Assembly (NCBI RefSeq): GCF_028554725.1
Contig: NC_071670.1
Location: 47,564,501 to 47,628,500, forward strand
Direction of reading: 5' to 3'
Source of the DNA: Zeugodacus cucurbitae
Taxonomy: Eukaryota; Arthropoda; Insecta; Diptera; Tephritidae
DNA: 64,000 nt
A model generated the notes under the pieces. It was given only the letters and a program-made list of their open reading frames with translations, searched no databases and was not told where the DNA came from. Below, piece after piece: positions 23,218 to 35,655 of this stretch. The first letter of the stretch is position 1. Each line of letters starts with the position of its first letter. The position numbers and the translations under genes are program-made.

Positions 23218-26200
23218 AGTGAATAATTAAAAAGGGTTCAGAAGACATTTCCTAACACTCGCTTTACCAAAAATACACATAAATTTCGACCACACAACTC
23301 CCAACGTAACAGATATGGATTCCTAAGCAGTCTTACTTTAACCAATCCCTGACAGGCGTTGAAAGCATAGGGTGGATACTAGCATTATTTGCTGCAAGTA
23401 AGTCACGTTTCGGGTAATAAGTCAACAAGTTGCAGGATACCTAACATATACATACATATCTATGCATTCGTAGATATATATGTAAGTAAGGTTCGCTGTA
23501 ACGATAACGAATAATTGGAGCTTCCTACTCCAACGCCAACCTTCACCTTAGCTTTTACTACATTTTAGCTAAAATTCCTCGACTGCCACAACGTCTCTCT
23601 CATGGCTATTACTTTGAGACGCATTGGCGCGCAACCCCTTCCGCCGGTCCTCTCGCCATTCTTCCTCCAGCTGCGCTGAATCAGCCAGGGCTGAAAGCTT
23701 CACGTAATTAGTTAGTTTGGGGATAAATGAGCTAAATGAAGTTATAAAGTAATGTAGCTAACGTTAGTCTTGCTTACACTTGGCGCGCTCTTGTTGCTAT
23801 CGCTGTTGTTGTTTTTGTTGTTGCCTTACTGCAGTGGCAATATCATTGGCGTCAAAGCGTCTCAAATGCTTATGCGTTTGGAGTTGGGTGTGGTTGTGTG
23901 CTTGCAGTTTTAATAAACCTGCCACATTGAAATGCTTTCGGCTCTAAAATGCCACACCACCGCTGGCGTGTGGGTGAGGGTTGCGAAGAAGGATTACTGG
24001 CTCGTAAAATTTATGAAGTCAGTTGAAAACCGTTTTAATTAACTGGGGTATAATTTTGTGGTACACCGTTGTATTTTGAGCTGCTTTGCCCGAAAACACA
24101 GGTAAATAAATTTGGCAACAACTTGCCACACAGCTGTGGTAGGGCTGCAATCGTCAGCAGACCAACTGTAGCTTCAGTGTAAATTTGTATGTGTGTTGAG
24201 TGTGTTTATGTGGTTGGTTTTGGCGGGGTTGGGGTATAAGTAATTTGAAATTTGATTGTGCGGAATAAATATTATTGTTTTCGCAATGAAATGGCAATTT
24301 CCATAGCCATGAGGAGTGTATGTAATTGAAGTAATGAAAATTACTGAAATCATTTAATAGTTAGCGAGCATTTTATTTGCATGCATGCACGGGGTTGTTA
24401 AGTGAAATTAACGAGCGTTGCTTTCCAATTATATAAGTTAAACCATTGGATATGTTTCTAAACTTCATTTAATGATTATTTGTATGTAACTAAATAATTT
24501 CATTATCCACGAACAAAAGTGAAACTTAGACTGTATTGCGAAAAATTTCTCTATCGATAAACCCCTTGAAGTTGAGAACCACTTTAAGATTTGATACCGA
24601 AATAATGATCAATATGATAAAAAAGTATAATTTTAGGCTTCACTACCGAGTGTCCCGCTCACAAACAAGTAAATAATAAAGTATCACTCAACCCCATTTG
24701 TAAATCATTGGTATGTCTTCGGAATGTTGGAACTAAGTGTAAAATATTCGATCCAATCCCAGTGACGCTATTTCATAAAAACATTAGGAACTTTTCAGCT
24801 CGTATTTATACCATCTTACCTAGCATACCTTCAGGCGCTCTTGAAATATTATTCACCCCCATTTAATATTATTAGAATTCTCAACTAGGTAATGAAAATA
24901 AACTTTATAAATCTATCTGTGAGGTGTGTGGTCTTGGAGTTAGCTCGGAGTATTGTTGTTAAGTAAAGAGTAGTAATACGAAGATGTGTAGCTAAGTACT
25001 AGGGTTTCGGTTCCTTAGCCTTTCTTTCAAGTACGCCCATGTTTTATTCGCTTGAAACTAGCTAAGGGTCTCAAAAAAAGGCAAATAAAACATTCCCAAA
25101 GCAATGTGATTCCATCTTCGTTTCTTTTATGTGATGTCTTAATTTTTCTACACTCTATAATATATGTTTTTTATTTAGTTTAAGCCTATTATAACTTAAG
25201 ATACATCCTTGAGTAAACAGATAATGTTTGTTCTGTAAAATCTATACCGTAATCTGAGAAATCACTATTGAGGCTTTCTTTTCTGTTATAAAATTTCTGA
25301 CTTTAAAATATTTTAATATTGTGAAGAAACTCTACATCACAAGATCTTACATCCAGGGCTACTTTTCGATAACTTTAGTGTGTATGCTATAAACAGGAGC
25401 TTGAGAAAGATTTTATATATGTTTCAAATCGCTGCTGAATGACATTAATCCGTCCTCAACTAAATAATTTTTATATTAGTTGGCATTATATGGCCCTACC
25501 TTCTTCCGAAAGTTCGAAAACATGTAACGAATTCGCTCATTTAAGTGTTGTCAGGGGGATTCTTTTTTGGTGTAAACTACCCAAAATCGATCAATCGATT
25601 CAAATGTAGCTTCAAGCAAGGCGATAGAGAAACATCTCAGAGATGGAATCATTGTTAGTACACGCTGTACCACTAGATTACTTTGAAGGAAATTGGATTG
25701 TGAATAGATCCATGAACTTTTTGTATGAATATAAAGTAGATTTTTGAATAGAGGTTAGATATTTTCTTAGCTTTCCTATTGAGATGGACGACCTAGCCTT
25801 TAAGACGAAATATTTTTGACAGAGTTCATTGAACTATTCTTAAAAATGGTTCTGTAGGGTTGAATAAAGTTAAAACACATATTTATTGAGAGGATGCTCT
25901 CAGAACCAATCTTACGTGGAGTTCTGCCTAATTTCTCTAGCAAATTATCCACTTGTTAGTAGAACTGACTAAGCCGTATTAAATCTGCCTATAAATAAGG
26001 TATAATCTTCACTAATGGAGATCCTTTAGATGTACAATGTTTTCTCTTTATTTCCATGGTTGTTTTGATGCGTTTCTGATTTTGGAAAAACGGACTCAAA
26101 TGTGGCTGAGTCTCTTTCATGCATATTTATACGCTACAGGCTATTTAATTGTTTATTTTCGGCCACAACAGTATCCACATTCCCCGAGGCCAAAAACACG

Positions 26201-28298
26201 AAGTATAATGTGATATGTTGACGGAAATATTAGCAAGTGGTAAGGGATGGTATGCGAATAAATAAATAAGAAAAAACATGAACAGCAAAACATGAAAGGT
26301 AAATAATAAAAATTTTAAAATAATCGATGCATGCCAGCAGACAAATAACAGGAAAAACAAACAACTGCAAGTGAGAAAATACATAAAGAGAAGGTATGCA
26401 ATGATTTAGAGGTTAGGAAGAGTGTAGAGGAAAAGGAGATGTACATAAAAATACCGGCAAAATACACATATACACAAGTTATATGTATATATGGAGGCTT
26501 CGCGAGAAAGACAGCATTGATTTATAAGGTAGACGCACATCAAACGGGAAAACAAATATATATCTTGGTATACAAGAGTATTACTGCTTTCTATAGGCAT
26601 GCATAGGAGGCATTAACGCTGACCTCCTCACTAACGGCACAAAGAAATCATCAATAGTTGAGCAGGCATGATATAATGCAAACAAAAAAACTTAAATGTG
26701 ACGGAAATGGAGAAAGCGACAGCAGCAGCAGAAAGAAGAGAATAAGCAGTAGAAGGAAACAGAAAAGCAAACGAAAGATGAAACTTGATTTGTCTGACGA
26801 TTTCCGCTTTTCATGCGGCCAGTTTCCGATAAAAAAAAACAACAGCGTACTACACTAAAAGGGCGCGGGAGAGTGAGACGCCCTTGTACTTGGGCTGACA
26901 GCTCAGCTGAGCTATCATAATTCAGAACGCAGCTGACAGGCTGCCACAGCTGAAAGCCGGCAGGCAAGAAAGTGAGCCGCAAAAGAAGTTGCGCGTGGGC
27001 GGTGGAGACCGCATGGCATGCCGATGGGTGCAGGGAATATGCCACATGAAATGTGAAGGAAAATGTGAAAATGTGGCAAGCGGCACGACCCTAGCTTAGT
27101 TGGCGAAAGGAAGTTCACGCGCACATACCAGTTGAAACTATAAATATAGAAAAAGTTTTCAGTGCGTTCCACTGGCGTTTGGGTGTATTTGTTTACGACA
27201 TGCTGCTGAATTTATGCGCTGGCTTAAGGGACTGTGCACATTTCTATCAAGAACGTATAGCCGCGCCCACACTAACGTTAGTCATTCAATGCGTTTCCGC
27301 TCACTAACACATTTTTCATTCGATTTGAATTTGATTTTGAATTTCCACAGCGCAAACCGGCAACAATGTAATAAAAAAGAAAACGCTTTTTCTTTGCTAT
27401 GGAAAGTACGGAAAAGTAATTCGTTTTACACGCTCGCATATTTCACACAAGGAGCGGCTGCGCGTGCATTCTCGTATTACTTGAAGAGGTCAGCATAATG
27501 CAACACTAAATTGGGTAAAAGTAAATATACGCCTCAGCTTAAAGGAAAATGGTGCGAAAGAAATCGAAAAAATAAGAACTTCAACGGAAAAATGCAAACG
27601 CTGTTAAATTGAAGCGAAATGCAGGAAATGAAAAGAAATACAATTCCGGAATTCAATTTGACGTTAAGCACATTTGAGGCGGCGATTTGATGATTTGAAG
27701 GCGAAGACATTACGAAATTAATTTGAAGAAAATAAAATCAGAAATATATTAATAAAATTTAACATTTGGTATGTGTCAATACAAGCTGAGTCGTCAAATA
27801 ATTTGATATAAAATTTAATTGCTTGATAGGTGGAGATTTTGAAACTGTGGAGCTGGTATCTCTCATTATATTTAATTGCCAAATTATTTTGTTTTTTGAT
27901 TTTAGAATTAACTGAATTGGAAAGTGTAATGCCGAAGTAATTAAATTGGTTTCAAAGGCAACTTCTTTTATATGCTCAACATAACATCGATCTTTGATAT
28001 GGACATTTCTACTTTAAAAATAATTTTTCATGTCCAGCTTCATTGTTAATTTTAGTATTTCAAATTATACTTGTACCTATATATCATATACATTATATAT
28101 CCCACTTGAAGTACGTGACTTCGATAAATTAATATAATATGCCCCTAAATGTAGGCAACTCTCCGTGTTATACAGTTTTATTAAGTCAATGAGGCAATTT
28201 TGTTCTAAAATAGCGATCGAAACCGAGAAAAAATCTTAACTTTGGTATATTACTTAATACATGAATTGCCAGCCTATAATATTTGCCTTTTTAATTGT
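23218..28298. other. Long spacer, no gene recognised
   Basis: About 5 kb of AT-rich sequence. A relatively GC-rich island at roughly 26860-27180 (GCTGACAGCTCAGCTGAGCT-like palindromic words near 26893) resembles fly regulatory or untranslated sequence but has no convincing coding frame. A short basic open frame from the ATG at 26676 (about 60 residues, Lys/Arg/Ser-rich) follows an A-rich composition and is probably chance. Confidence 0.5.
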
Positions 28299-28302
28299 TT
28301 AA

Positions 28303-28934
28303 GGATTCAAATGGGTTTGTCGGGTAAAAAATGCCTATTTTCAACATTTTATTTTCTATGTAAACAATTATATATTTGATTCAAACGTTTTTCTGTCTTA
28401 TAGATACATATTTAAAGAATAATTTCTGAAATTTCAAAAAAAAAAAATTAAAACTCCTTTATTGTGACGTCATTTCCTGTAACCCCTTTGGAAAAAGGGC
28501 CGTCCGCCTTGTCAACATAACTCCTGACAGGATCACTTTAAATTTAAAAACAAAAATAACTGTTTTGGTTAAGACCATAAACTCGTACTTGAACAAAAGA
28601 AACACATAAAAAATTGGAGGTTTGGCAGACATTTTTCAAAAAAAAATATAAAAATTTCGGTCAAATTTGCTTGACATTTTTTATTTATAATAGTTGTAAA
28701 AAACGAAATCCTTCGTCCTAGTGTTTGGAGTTTGTATCTCGTACACCTGTGCAAAATTCCATCAAGATTGTTTGAATAGTGTTCGAAAACATTTGACCGA
28801 CTTTGAAAACACAGTTTTGAGAAAAACGCGTTTAAAGTTTTGAGTAACAATAATACCTGACTTGGAGCGCACACCTTCCAATGGCTCTATTTTCGAAACT
28901 ATTATTCGGATCGGCTTGAGAGCGATGTAACCCC
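28303..28934 (-). mobile_element. TTAA-flanked piggyBac-like nonautonomous element, copy 2
   Basis: This element is flanked by TTAA at 28299-28302 and 28935-28938. Read on the minus strand it starts GGGGTTACATCG and follows copy 1 through GGAAGGTGTGCGCTCCAAGT, CTCAAAACTTTAAACGCG, AATTTGACCGAAATTTTTAT and GGAAATGACGTCACAAT. It then continues into AGGAGTTTTAATT without the insertion seen in copy 1. The far end (GGATTCAAATGGGTTT) is diverged. The size is 632 bp, against 648 bp for copy 1. Open frames inside are repeat-derived. Confidence 0.82.
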
Positions 28935-28982
28935 TTAAGAAGCTGAAAGTACTTCCATTTCAAGTTCGGTTTTGTGTTGCAG

Positions 28983-29195
28983 CGTAGTCATATAGTCCCA
29001 TTCGTTGCCAAGCGGACTGAATTTACCGAAAGCTCAATCAACATTATATCATTTAGACCCATTAGAAATAACATCATCGAACACGGGATTGGACAGTGCT
29101 CATATGTATATACCTTTGGAACCCTCTCAGAAAGAATCTATGACACATTTATTTTCGGGACGTGGAAACAGGTTACTGAAAGGCTAATGAACTGA
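28983..29195 (+). other. Unassigned segment open in two frames, possible exon or pseudo-exon
   Basis: A polypyrimidine-like stretch ends at GTTGCAG (28976-28982). After it, one frame is open to 29195 (begins RSHIVPFVAKRTEF, ends VTERLMN) and a second frame is open from 28996 to 29187 (contains HLDPLEITSSNTG and ends LFSGRGNRLLKG). Composition is more balanced than the surroundings. I do not recognise either product. No downstream donor is needed, since both end in stops, so it could be a last exon, a retrocopy fragment, part of an unknown transposon, or chance. The element at 28303-28934 lies immediately upstream. Confidence 0.25.
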
Positions 29196-29199
29196 GACA

Positions 29200-31165
29200 T
29201 TTTTCATATTAGGAGTTCCTTTATTCGAGAAATAGTACCTACTCTTGATCAGCAGAGCTGCGTGAAAAGATATTTTAAGGTGTCATTATTGCTATTGCTG
29301 TTAAAGCATTGTCATTTTATAAATATAAAAAAATAGTATCGCCTCGAGTTTCATATAACTTAAGAAAATAAATTAAACAAGTATTAAAATTTACGTAGCA
29401 ATACACCCGTATTGCGCATATAATCAAAAAGAAAAAATGTGATCTACTTTTGGGCGTGCTAACGCGTTAATATTGTAATACCAAGCAAATTCCAGGCATA
29501 CTCAAGTGTCGCGTCCAGCGGCAACACATTTATTTTCTTCTTATTTACTTTTCACTTCTTTCATCTCATCTCCCTCACATTTCGTACAATTGTGCTCACA
29601 ACAACACTAACTGCCTTTAAGTTTATAGCTGCTTCTGCCGAAAAATCCACTTCAACTGAAGCAAACTCCCACTCAACCATTCACCAACACTTCAATAGCA
29701 TACCATTCTTTCACTTTAACTTCCGCGTACTACTCTATCTATTTCACTTAAACTTCCTTCCTTCCACTTCATCAAATTTCTTTAGCGCATTATATTTCTT
29801 AGCTCACTTTACTTTCTACTTACTTATATTTTAAATTTTGGCGCTTCTCTTTACCAGCGAGGTTATTTAAAACTCGGCTAGTTGACCCGTTGTCAGGCAA
29901 TTAAATTTAATGAATAGCCTTTGTAATTTATAATAATGCCAACGATGGCAACAACAGCAACAAGTATTCGTACATAGTGTAGACGGTCGGTGTATTACAA
30001 CAACAAAACGTGTTGGCTTTAACTCATTAAATAAGCAATGTGTTAATAAGCAAATTGTGGTTATTTAACTGTTACTGGTTTGGGTAAATTAATGGAGTAA
30101 GGAGAGTTTAGAAGAGAATCTATAAAATTTTAAATTGAGTAGAGTTTAGCTATTAGTTTGATAAAGTAACTTACTTGAACTTTATATTGAGATTTTAGTA
30201 TATTTCGAAATTGAAGACTATTCACAGTCTCTGAGTAATTGGAGAACATCATTGAAGTCATGTTAATGCCATGTCATGCTAAAGTTTTGAATGGGTTAAT
30301 TAATTAGTTTGAATCATTCTGATAATACAAAACTCTCATTTTCTTTTCTGGAATACAAATTGAGTAATTTTAGTAGATAAATTTGGAACCAGATAAAATT
30401 TAGTCTTTCATATGAGCTCTTACTCAAATTGACGGGTTATGTTTTCTCGAGTACAGACTTTAATAGATGCTTCCTTGCACTTTTGATGTCTTTCGATAAG
30501 CTTTGTCACTAGATGCGATCGCAACAAAGTGATTAGGAAGTAGGATAGCATACTCATGACTCTCTAAGAAACTCATCATCTTTTTATATTTTTTTTATCA
30601 TCTCAAATATGGACACATCTACCAAACGTAAACTCAAAAGCCTATAATCTGCGTTACGGCCATACTTTCGAGTTCGGGATTACACAGAAAAATTATTATT
30701 TGTATATTTAAGACCTTTAAACATGAAAATCATTCCGTTCTAATCTCTCCATTCTATCTATGAAGGATCTATAAATTGCAAGTTATTCAACATCAGGTCG
30801 ATAAGTCAATAGGACATATGGTTCCATCACAATGTGAAAGGAACGGTCCAGAATGAGGAATATATGCATCTTTAGTCCCAGCTAGGTGGATTCTAAATAT
30901 GATCATCTTCCTTCAAAAATTAACTGACGAGGTTAATTGACTTTTTTAGATTCGAATAGGGGTATTTGAATTCACCAGGTAATCTTGAAGAAAGAACAAT
31001 AAGACTAATATACTCGTATTATTAGTCAATCTGATCCCCCCGATTGGGACTCGTTGCTACTGTAGCAATCAATACATTGAATTAAAAATCGTATTGTTTT
31101 AGACAACTGAATAGCTAAACTATTAAAGCTCGGACTATAAAAGAAACCTCGCAGTTTTCCTATCT
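29200..31165. other. Spacer without recognised genes
   Basis: AT-rich sequence. CAACAGCAACAAG-type words occur near 29950-30010, and there is a pyrimidine-rich stretch at 29530-29830 whose open frame is Phe/Leu-rich and low-complexity. Nothing else was recognised. Confidence 0.5.
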
Positions 31166-31169
31166 TGAC

Positions 31170-31640
31170 GTGATGAGGGGGCTCAGTAGATGTAATAATT
31201 CAAAGAGCGAAGCTGGCGGTAGCGTTCCTACCAGTAGAGCCACTCTTGCCGATAAGTTCAATGGAGAATATCGAAGCTAAAAGCAATCCACAACATATCG
31301 CAGACGTCTGTACAATAAATATTTTAAACATTAAACATTAAACCCTTCAGAAGGCACGTGGAAACCGCTGAAGTATACTTCTCAGCATATCATATGACAA
31401 TGATAATACAACCGCAGTCCTCAGTCTCCGGCAAATCGAGGATGCTAAGAATCAAAAAGGATGCGCAGGTAAATCAAAACAAACCTTAAATATCGGAACA
31501 TGGAACACAAGAAGTTTAAACGAACCTGAAAAACTAGCCAATACGATGAAAAGAGTAAAAAAGCCAATGCATTTCAACATCGGTTTGATAGAGCAATATG
31601 ATATATGGACCCATCATAATTCTAAAGTAGTGGACCTGAA
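31170..31640 (+). pseudogene. LINE 5' fragment with endonuclease start
   Basis: At about 31488-31600 the plus strand reads LNIGTWNTRSLNEPEKLANT followed by MKRVKK. This matches the first block of apurinic-type endonucleases in RTE/CR1-like retrotransposons (IGTWNVRSLxxPGKL). The match fades after GLIEQ, where a SETRW-like block would be expected. The more GC-rich 300 bases before it may be the 5' untranslated region of the same element. It is a different family from the RTE at 20058-23204 (block spacing and sequence differ). It is nonfunctional. Confidence 0.6.
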
Positions 31641-31644
31641 AGGC

Positions 31645-34600
31645 ATATACCTTAGTCCCAATTAAAGGAGTTTATATTTGAATATTCACTTCTGCATTGC
31701 ACTGAGGCTCTTTGACTTAGCGAAGTTCGAATAAAGCCGTTTCAAATCAATAGGTGACCATTACATTGCTGGAGAAAGAAGCGAAGATAGGTTAGGCGAA
31801 TGAAATAGTAAAGAACTCACTATGAAAGATATACGTAGAATTGGAAAGTACAAATATTAATGAAGCTGTAAAATCCTGAGAAATAGTCGCATTCAATTTA
31901 ACGATTTTTACTTTGTTAATTAAAACAATTAAGAAACACATTCTTTTACGATAAAGGTCATACTTTCCACCAATCCAGAATCTCTACCACTGTCAACTCC
32001 CACTGAGAATATCAAAAATATGTCAGAATAATTAAATATAAACCGAATGCATTTGCATAATTCAACAATACTGTGCAAAGCAAGCGAAAATCTGCGAAGA
32101 GAACTAAAAACGGCGAAATAACAACGAAAATGCAACAACAAAACCAAAAAATCACGAGCAAATCTGAACAGGAATTTGCGCTTTTGTGCCTTGAACGGTC
32201 GCTGTTGTCATTGCGCGCAGACAGATTTTGTCATTTTCCCCGGCAGATACTAACCGTACCCACACACATAAATGCATTTATGAGCTGAGCTCTGCATACG
32301 GTCGTGTGTGTGCGTGTGGCTATATCACAGCTTTTGGCTTATTGTCGTTGGCAGCGAGCGACCCGCTGCATAAAAGCAACTCTGCCCGAGCAACGAAATT
32401 GACCATAGAAACGGAGTTGGGGCACCGAGCTGAAAAGCGCAACAAGCGCCAAATGAATAAATCCATTTAAATTGCAACATTCATGACCTGCGGCTCCATT
32501 CATCCTTGCAAGAATATCAAAATGGTCAGCGGGCAAAACGAGAACGAACGAAAAAAAAGAACGCCAGAAAGCTGAAGTAAAAATATAAAATCATGAATAA
32601 AAGTGCGAAAGCAAAAACAACAACTGGAAGCAGTGTGGAATATGCAGAAAAGTGGAAGCAGCTGTTAAAAGGAGAATTTCAATGTGCCAAGCTCACATTG
32701 TGCGGTTGTTGGTGTGCTTGGCGAGAGGTCGCTGCTTTCTGCGTTGTAGTCATATTGCATGATGTGGCCGGGTATTCATATAAAATCGCATTGCCACGGC
32801 TAACAAGCGCTAAAGCGGCGAACTTAAAAGGACGACAATCTGCGTTAAACGAAATAATGTTCGACGCGTAAAACGAAGCGACACAGTGGTCAACCTGGTG
32901 TAAGTAGTAAGTGGTGTGTGCGAGTGCAAAGCAAATTTGAGCGCAACGTGGGTGATGGTAAATGCACTGTGCATAATATTTGTCTGCAGAATGGTGGTTT
33001 TATAATTTATATTAGCAAAAGAATTTGATATTGTCGCTATATTGTCTTAGTTAATTTCATAAATTGCTGAATTTTTTATTTATGTGACTTACTTATTACT
33101 AGTATTGTACTCTTTGCAGAGTTCACTTTCTGTTTTCTGTTCTGTTTATATTTTTAATCAGATATTTTTATTTTATTCGGAAAGAAGAAAGATTTTAAAA
33201 TTTTCGAAATTTCACGATTTTTTAATCTCTCGATCGGTTATTACAATTTGAATTTTTTTAAGAAAAAAATTATATATATATTTTCAATATATAAAAAGAA
33301 ATCCATTATTTTTTCATCAATTTGAAGATTACCTTCAGCATAGTTAGAACTGTCCGATTTACGTCAAACATACAACGTTTTGTTCGATAATACGATCATT
33401 TCAAAATGCCACTTTCATAGAGATCCTCTGGGACACGAGAAAACTAACTGGGATACTTGTCTTTCTCAGGCTTCTTGTCAACCGAATTTTTCACCAACAA
33501 AATTAGATTCATTAAAGCTAAGGTTTACAGAAAAAAAAAGATGAGTTCTTTAAATGTGTTGAATCCATTAAGCAAATATATAGTAAATTGGTGGCTGAAG
33601 ATGTATATATCTTCCGAGCGTTTAAAACGTACAAGCATTACCACTTTGCAATACTCTCATCGATTTAAATATAAAATTAACTCCTTGCACCTGAAAATGG
33701 AGACTGAATGCCTTATTATATCCTACAAGGGTTAATTCTATTAAAACTGTAGAATATTAGAAACCAAACCTGTCTAGTTTTATTTTGCAAATATTTACTA
33801 GTATAGATTTGTGCTGTTTCAAACTTACGTGTTTTGACAATGTTACCAATCCAAACTAGGAAATCATGGAGCGCGTATGAGAGAATTACATTTATAAATA
33901 TCAGGAATCCACAGTTCTGATATTCTCAATATATTTCTAAGAATTCTCTGAAACTCGTTGATGATTATTTACAGAATTTTGTTATCTCACAGAGCCAACA
34001 GAACAATAATTCACCTGCCGTGATAAAATCCTTAAGAATGACCTCGAATTGAACAAGCTTTGTTCAAAGTATACTGTCGAAAGTATCTTTATGTGAAGAA
34101 TACATAAAACTAAGCTATGTGGTTATGTCTATTTTTTATTGAAATTATTTACTGAAATAATTTTTTTTATTGTTAGAAAATATAATTTTCCAGGAATTTA
34201 ATCTATATTCTTGCTTTCAAAAGAAGTTAATGGGGAAATTCAGTAACAGACAAAAGTCAAGTTCTTTCGTCGTTGGTAAAAAGCGTTACCTAAAATGTGT
34301 TGTCTAGGGTCTCTATTAATATTAAAGTCTCCCTACATATATGTATATATATTTTGTAGGGCTATGTAAAATTGTTTGTAAGAACTAGTATATACTCCAA
34401 TAGAAATCGACAATCGAAACTTAAAGTCTCTCATAACATTAAAGTTTGGTTACATATATTTATAATATTTATGTGAGATTGAGAATTGTAATTAGACCAT
34501 TGAGTGGAACTTTACGGCATGTTTTCTCTGCTGAGGTAAGAAAATTGCCAGAAGTTGAATACAACACAATTCTAAATGAGATTACCTCTATCAAATCTGT

Positions 34601-34714
34601 ATTTAAGCTTCCTACAAATTTTTACGAATGTTTTATGAATGTTGTCGAACAAAAATGAGACAGAATAATGGACTCTTCATAACCGTATTTGTATATATTT
34701 CAATTTATAAGGTA
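31645..34714. other. Spacer, A-rich stretch at 32060-32960
   Basis: No confident gene. The region 32060-32960 is more GC-balanced and A-rich, in the style of fly 5' untranslated exons. It has an ATG-started 92-residue open frame (32593-32871) of unknown product and no recognisable domain. A GTAAGT-like donor word occurs at 32900-32905. I list it as possible untranslated or regulatory sequence only. Confidence 0.35.
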
Positions 34715-35060
34715 CTAGCGGACCCGACAAATGTTTTTCTGCATGATATTTCAAGCTATTAGGATATTAAACCAATTTTTTTGTTGGGACAAATTAATTG
34801 TTGTATTTTATATATATGTAATTGAATTAAAGATTTGGTACACCGATAGTAGCGATATCCAATTGTAAAAGATTTCCTAAAGAATATTCAGAAAACGATT
34901 TTATATACCTTTAAATTTAAAATTAAATAAATTCACTACTTAAATTAGACCAAATGGTGACTACAAATCATTTTCGAATCATTCAAAACGGTCTAGTCGT
35001 TTAGGAAGAGTGCAGTGACATGCAAACTTACTAAGAATTTTATATATGAAGTTAGGTCAA
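34715..35060. repeat. Dispersed repeat with CTAGCGGACCCGACAAATG start
   Basis: The start ACTAGCGGACCCGACAAATG and the end block AAACGGTCTAGTCGTTTAGG, followed by ACATGCAAACTTACTAAGAA, resemble a widespread arthropod interspersed repeat whose copies begin ACTAGCTGACCCGGCAAACG and end near CGGTCCAGTAGTTT (from memory). It is noncoding. The class is not certain. Confidence 0.5.
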
Positions 35061-35069
35061 TATAGATGA

Positions 35070-35572
35070 ACCAATACAGAAATATACATCTCCATTATTT
35101 TTTCTTAATAACCGATTATTTGAGTAATTGTGAATTATATTTCATTTAAAATAACGCGTATAGTAAATTTTGAGGTTAACTTACCATATTCGCAGACTTT
35201 TTTTTGAGTGTATCCTACACCATACACAAGCCACTGAAGCAGAACATTTCCGAAGGTGCAACATCCTGCAAGTCAATGAAAACATTTATTCGTAAATCGT
35301 AAAGTAACAGTAGACAAAATGAGCGGCAATCTAAAGCAAAAAAAGTGAATAAAAGACAAGAAATAACGCAAATAAAAATATGAGAAATAGTGAGCGCAAA
35401 AAAAATAAAATAAACTGTGGCAAAAATATGAGTGCAACACACGACACAAGTGCGGCAAACGAAGCGATAAAAAATTGGCTAAAACCAAAACGATGCTTTA
35501 CGCGTTAAATCATGAGCACGAAGTGCGGTCCAGCCCAGCAAAAAAAATATATATATATAATTGCATTGGGCA
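35070..35572 (+). promoter_or_regulatory. Possible 5' untranslated leader of the 35.6-kb exon
   Basis: The 350 bases before the candidate start codon are A-rich with GTGAATAAAA and GCAAAAAAA words, a style common in fly leaders. They carry upstream ATGs with short frames, for instance one at about 35319 ending after nine codons and one near 35382 of about 43 codons. Transcription start and splice structure cannot be fixed from sequence alone. Confidence 0.3.
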
Positions 35573-35655
35573 ATGACAACCATAAAAGTAGACTGCGCCA
35601 AGGCAGTCAGTGGAGACAACAAGGAGCAGACGGTGTACGACGTGGCCGACGTAAG
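35573..35655 (+). CDS. Candidate first coding exon of an unidentified host gene (partial)
   Basis: From ATG 35573 the frame encodes 27 residues, beginning MTTIKVDCAK and ending TVYDVADV. It then runs into AAG|GTGAGT, a perfect match to the metazoan splice donor consensus, leaving two bases of the next codon. Codon choice is strikingly GC-ending (GAC, GCC, AAG, GTG, ACG), unlike anything nearby outside the RTE. An in-frame TAA lies 15 bases upstream, so this ATG is the first of its frame, and position -3 is G. There is no signal peptide, so the product is probably intracellular. Downstream exons are not identifiable in the window. An overlapping frame from ATG 35512 has poorer composition. I do not recognise the protein. 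Confidence 0.55.

Noticed and set aside
26676..26858. Basic 60-residue open frame, Lys/Arg/Ser-rich
   Set aside because: Composition follows the A-rich local sequence and there is no splice, Kozak or homology support.
32593..32871. ATG-started 92-residue frame in an A-rich, leader-like region
   Set aside because: No recognisable domain and no clear start context or conservation evidence; could be an upstream frame in an untranslated exon at best.
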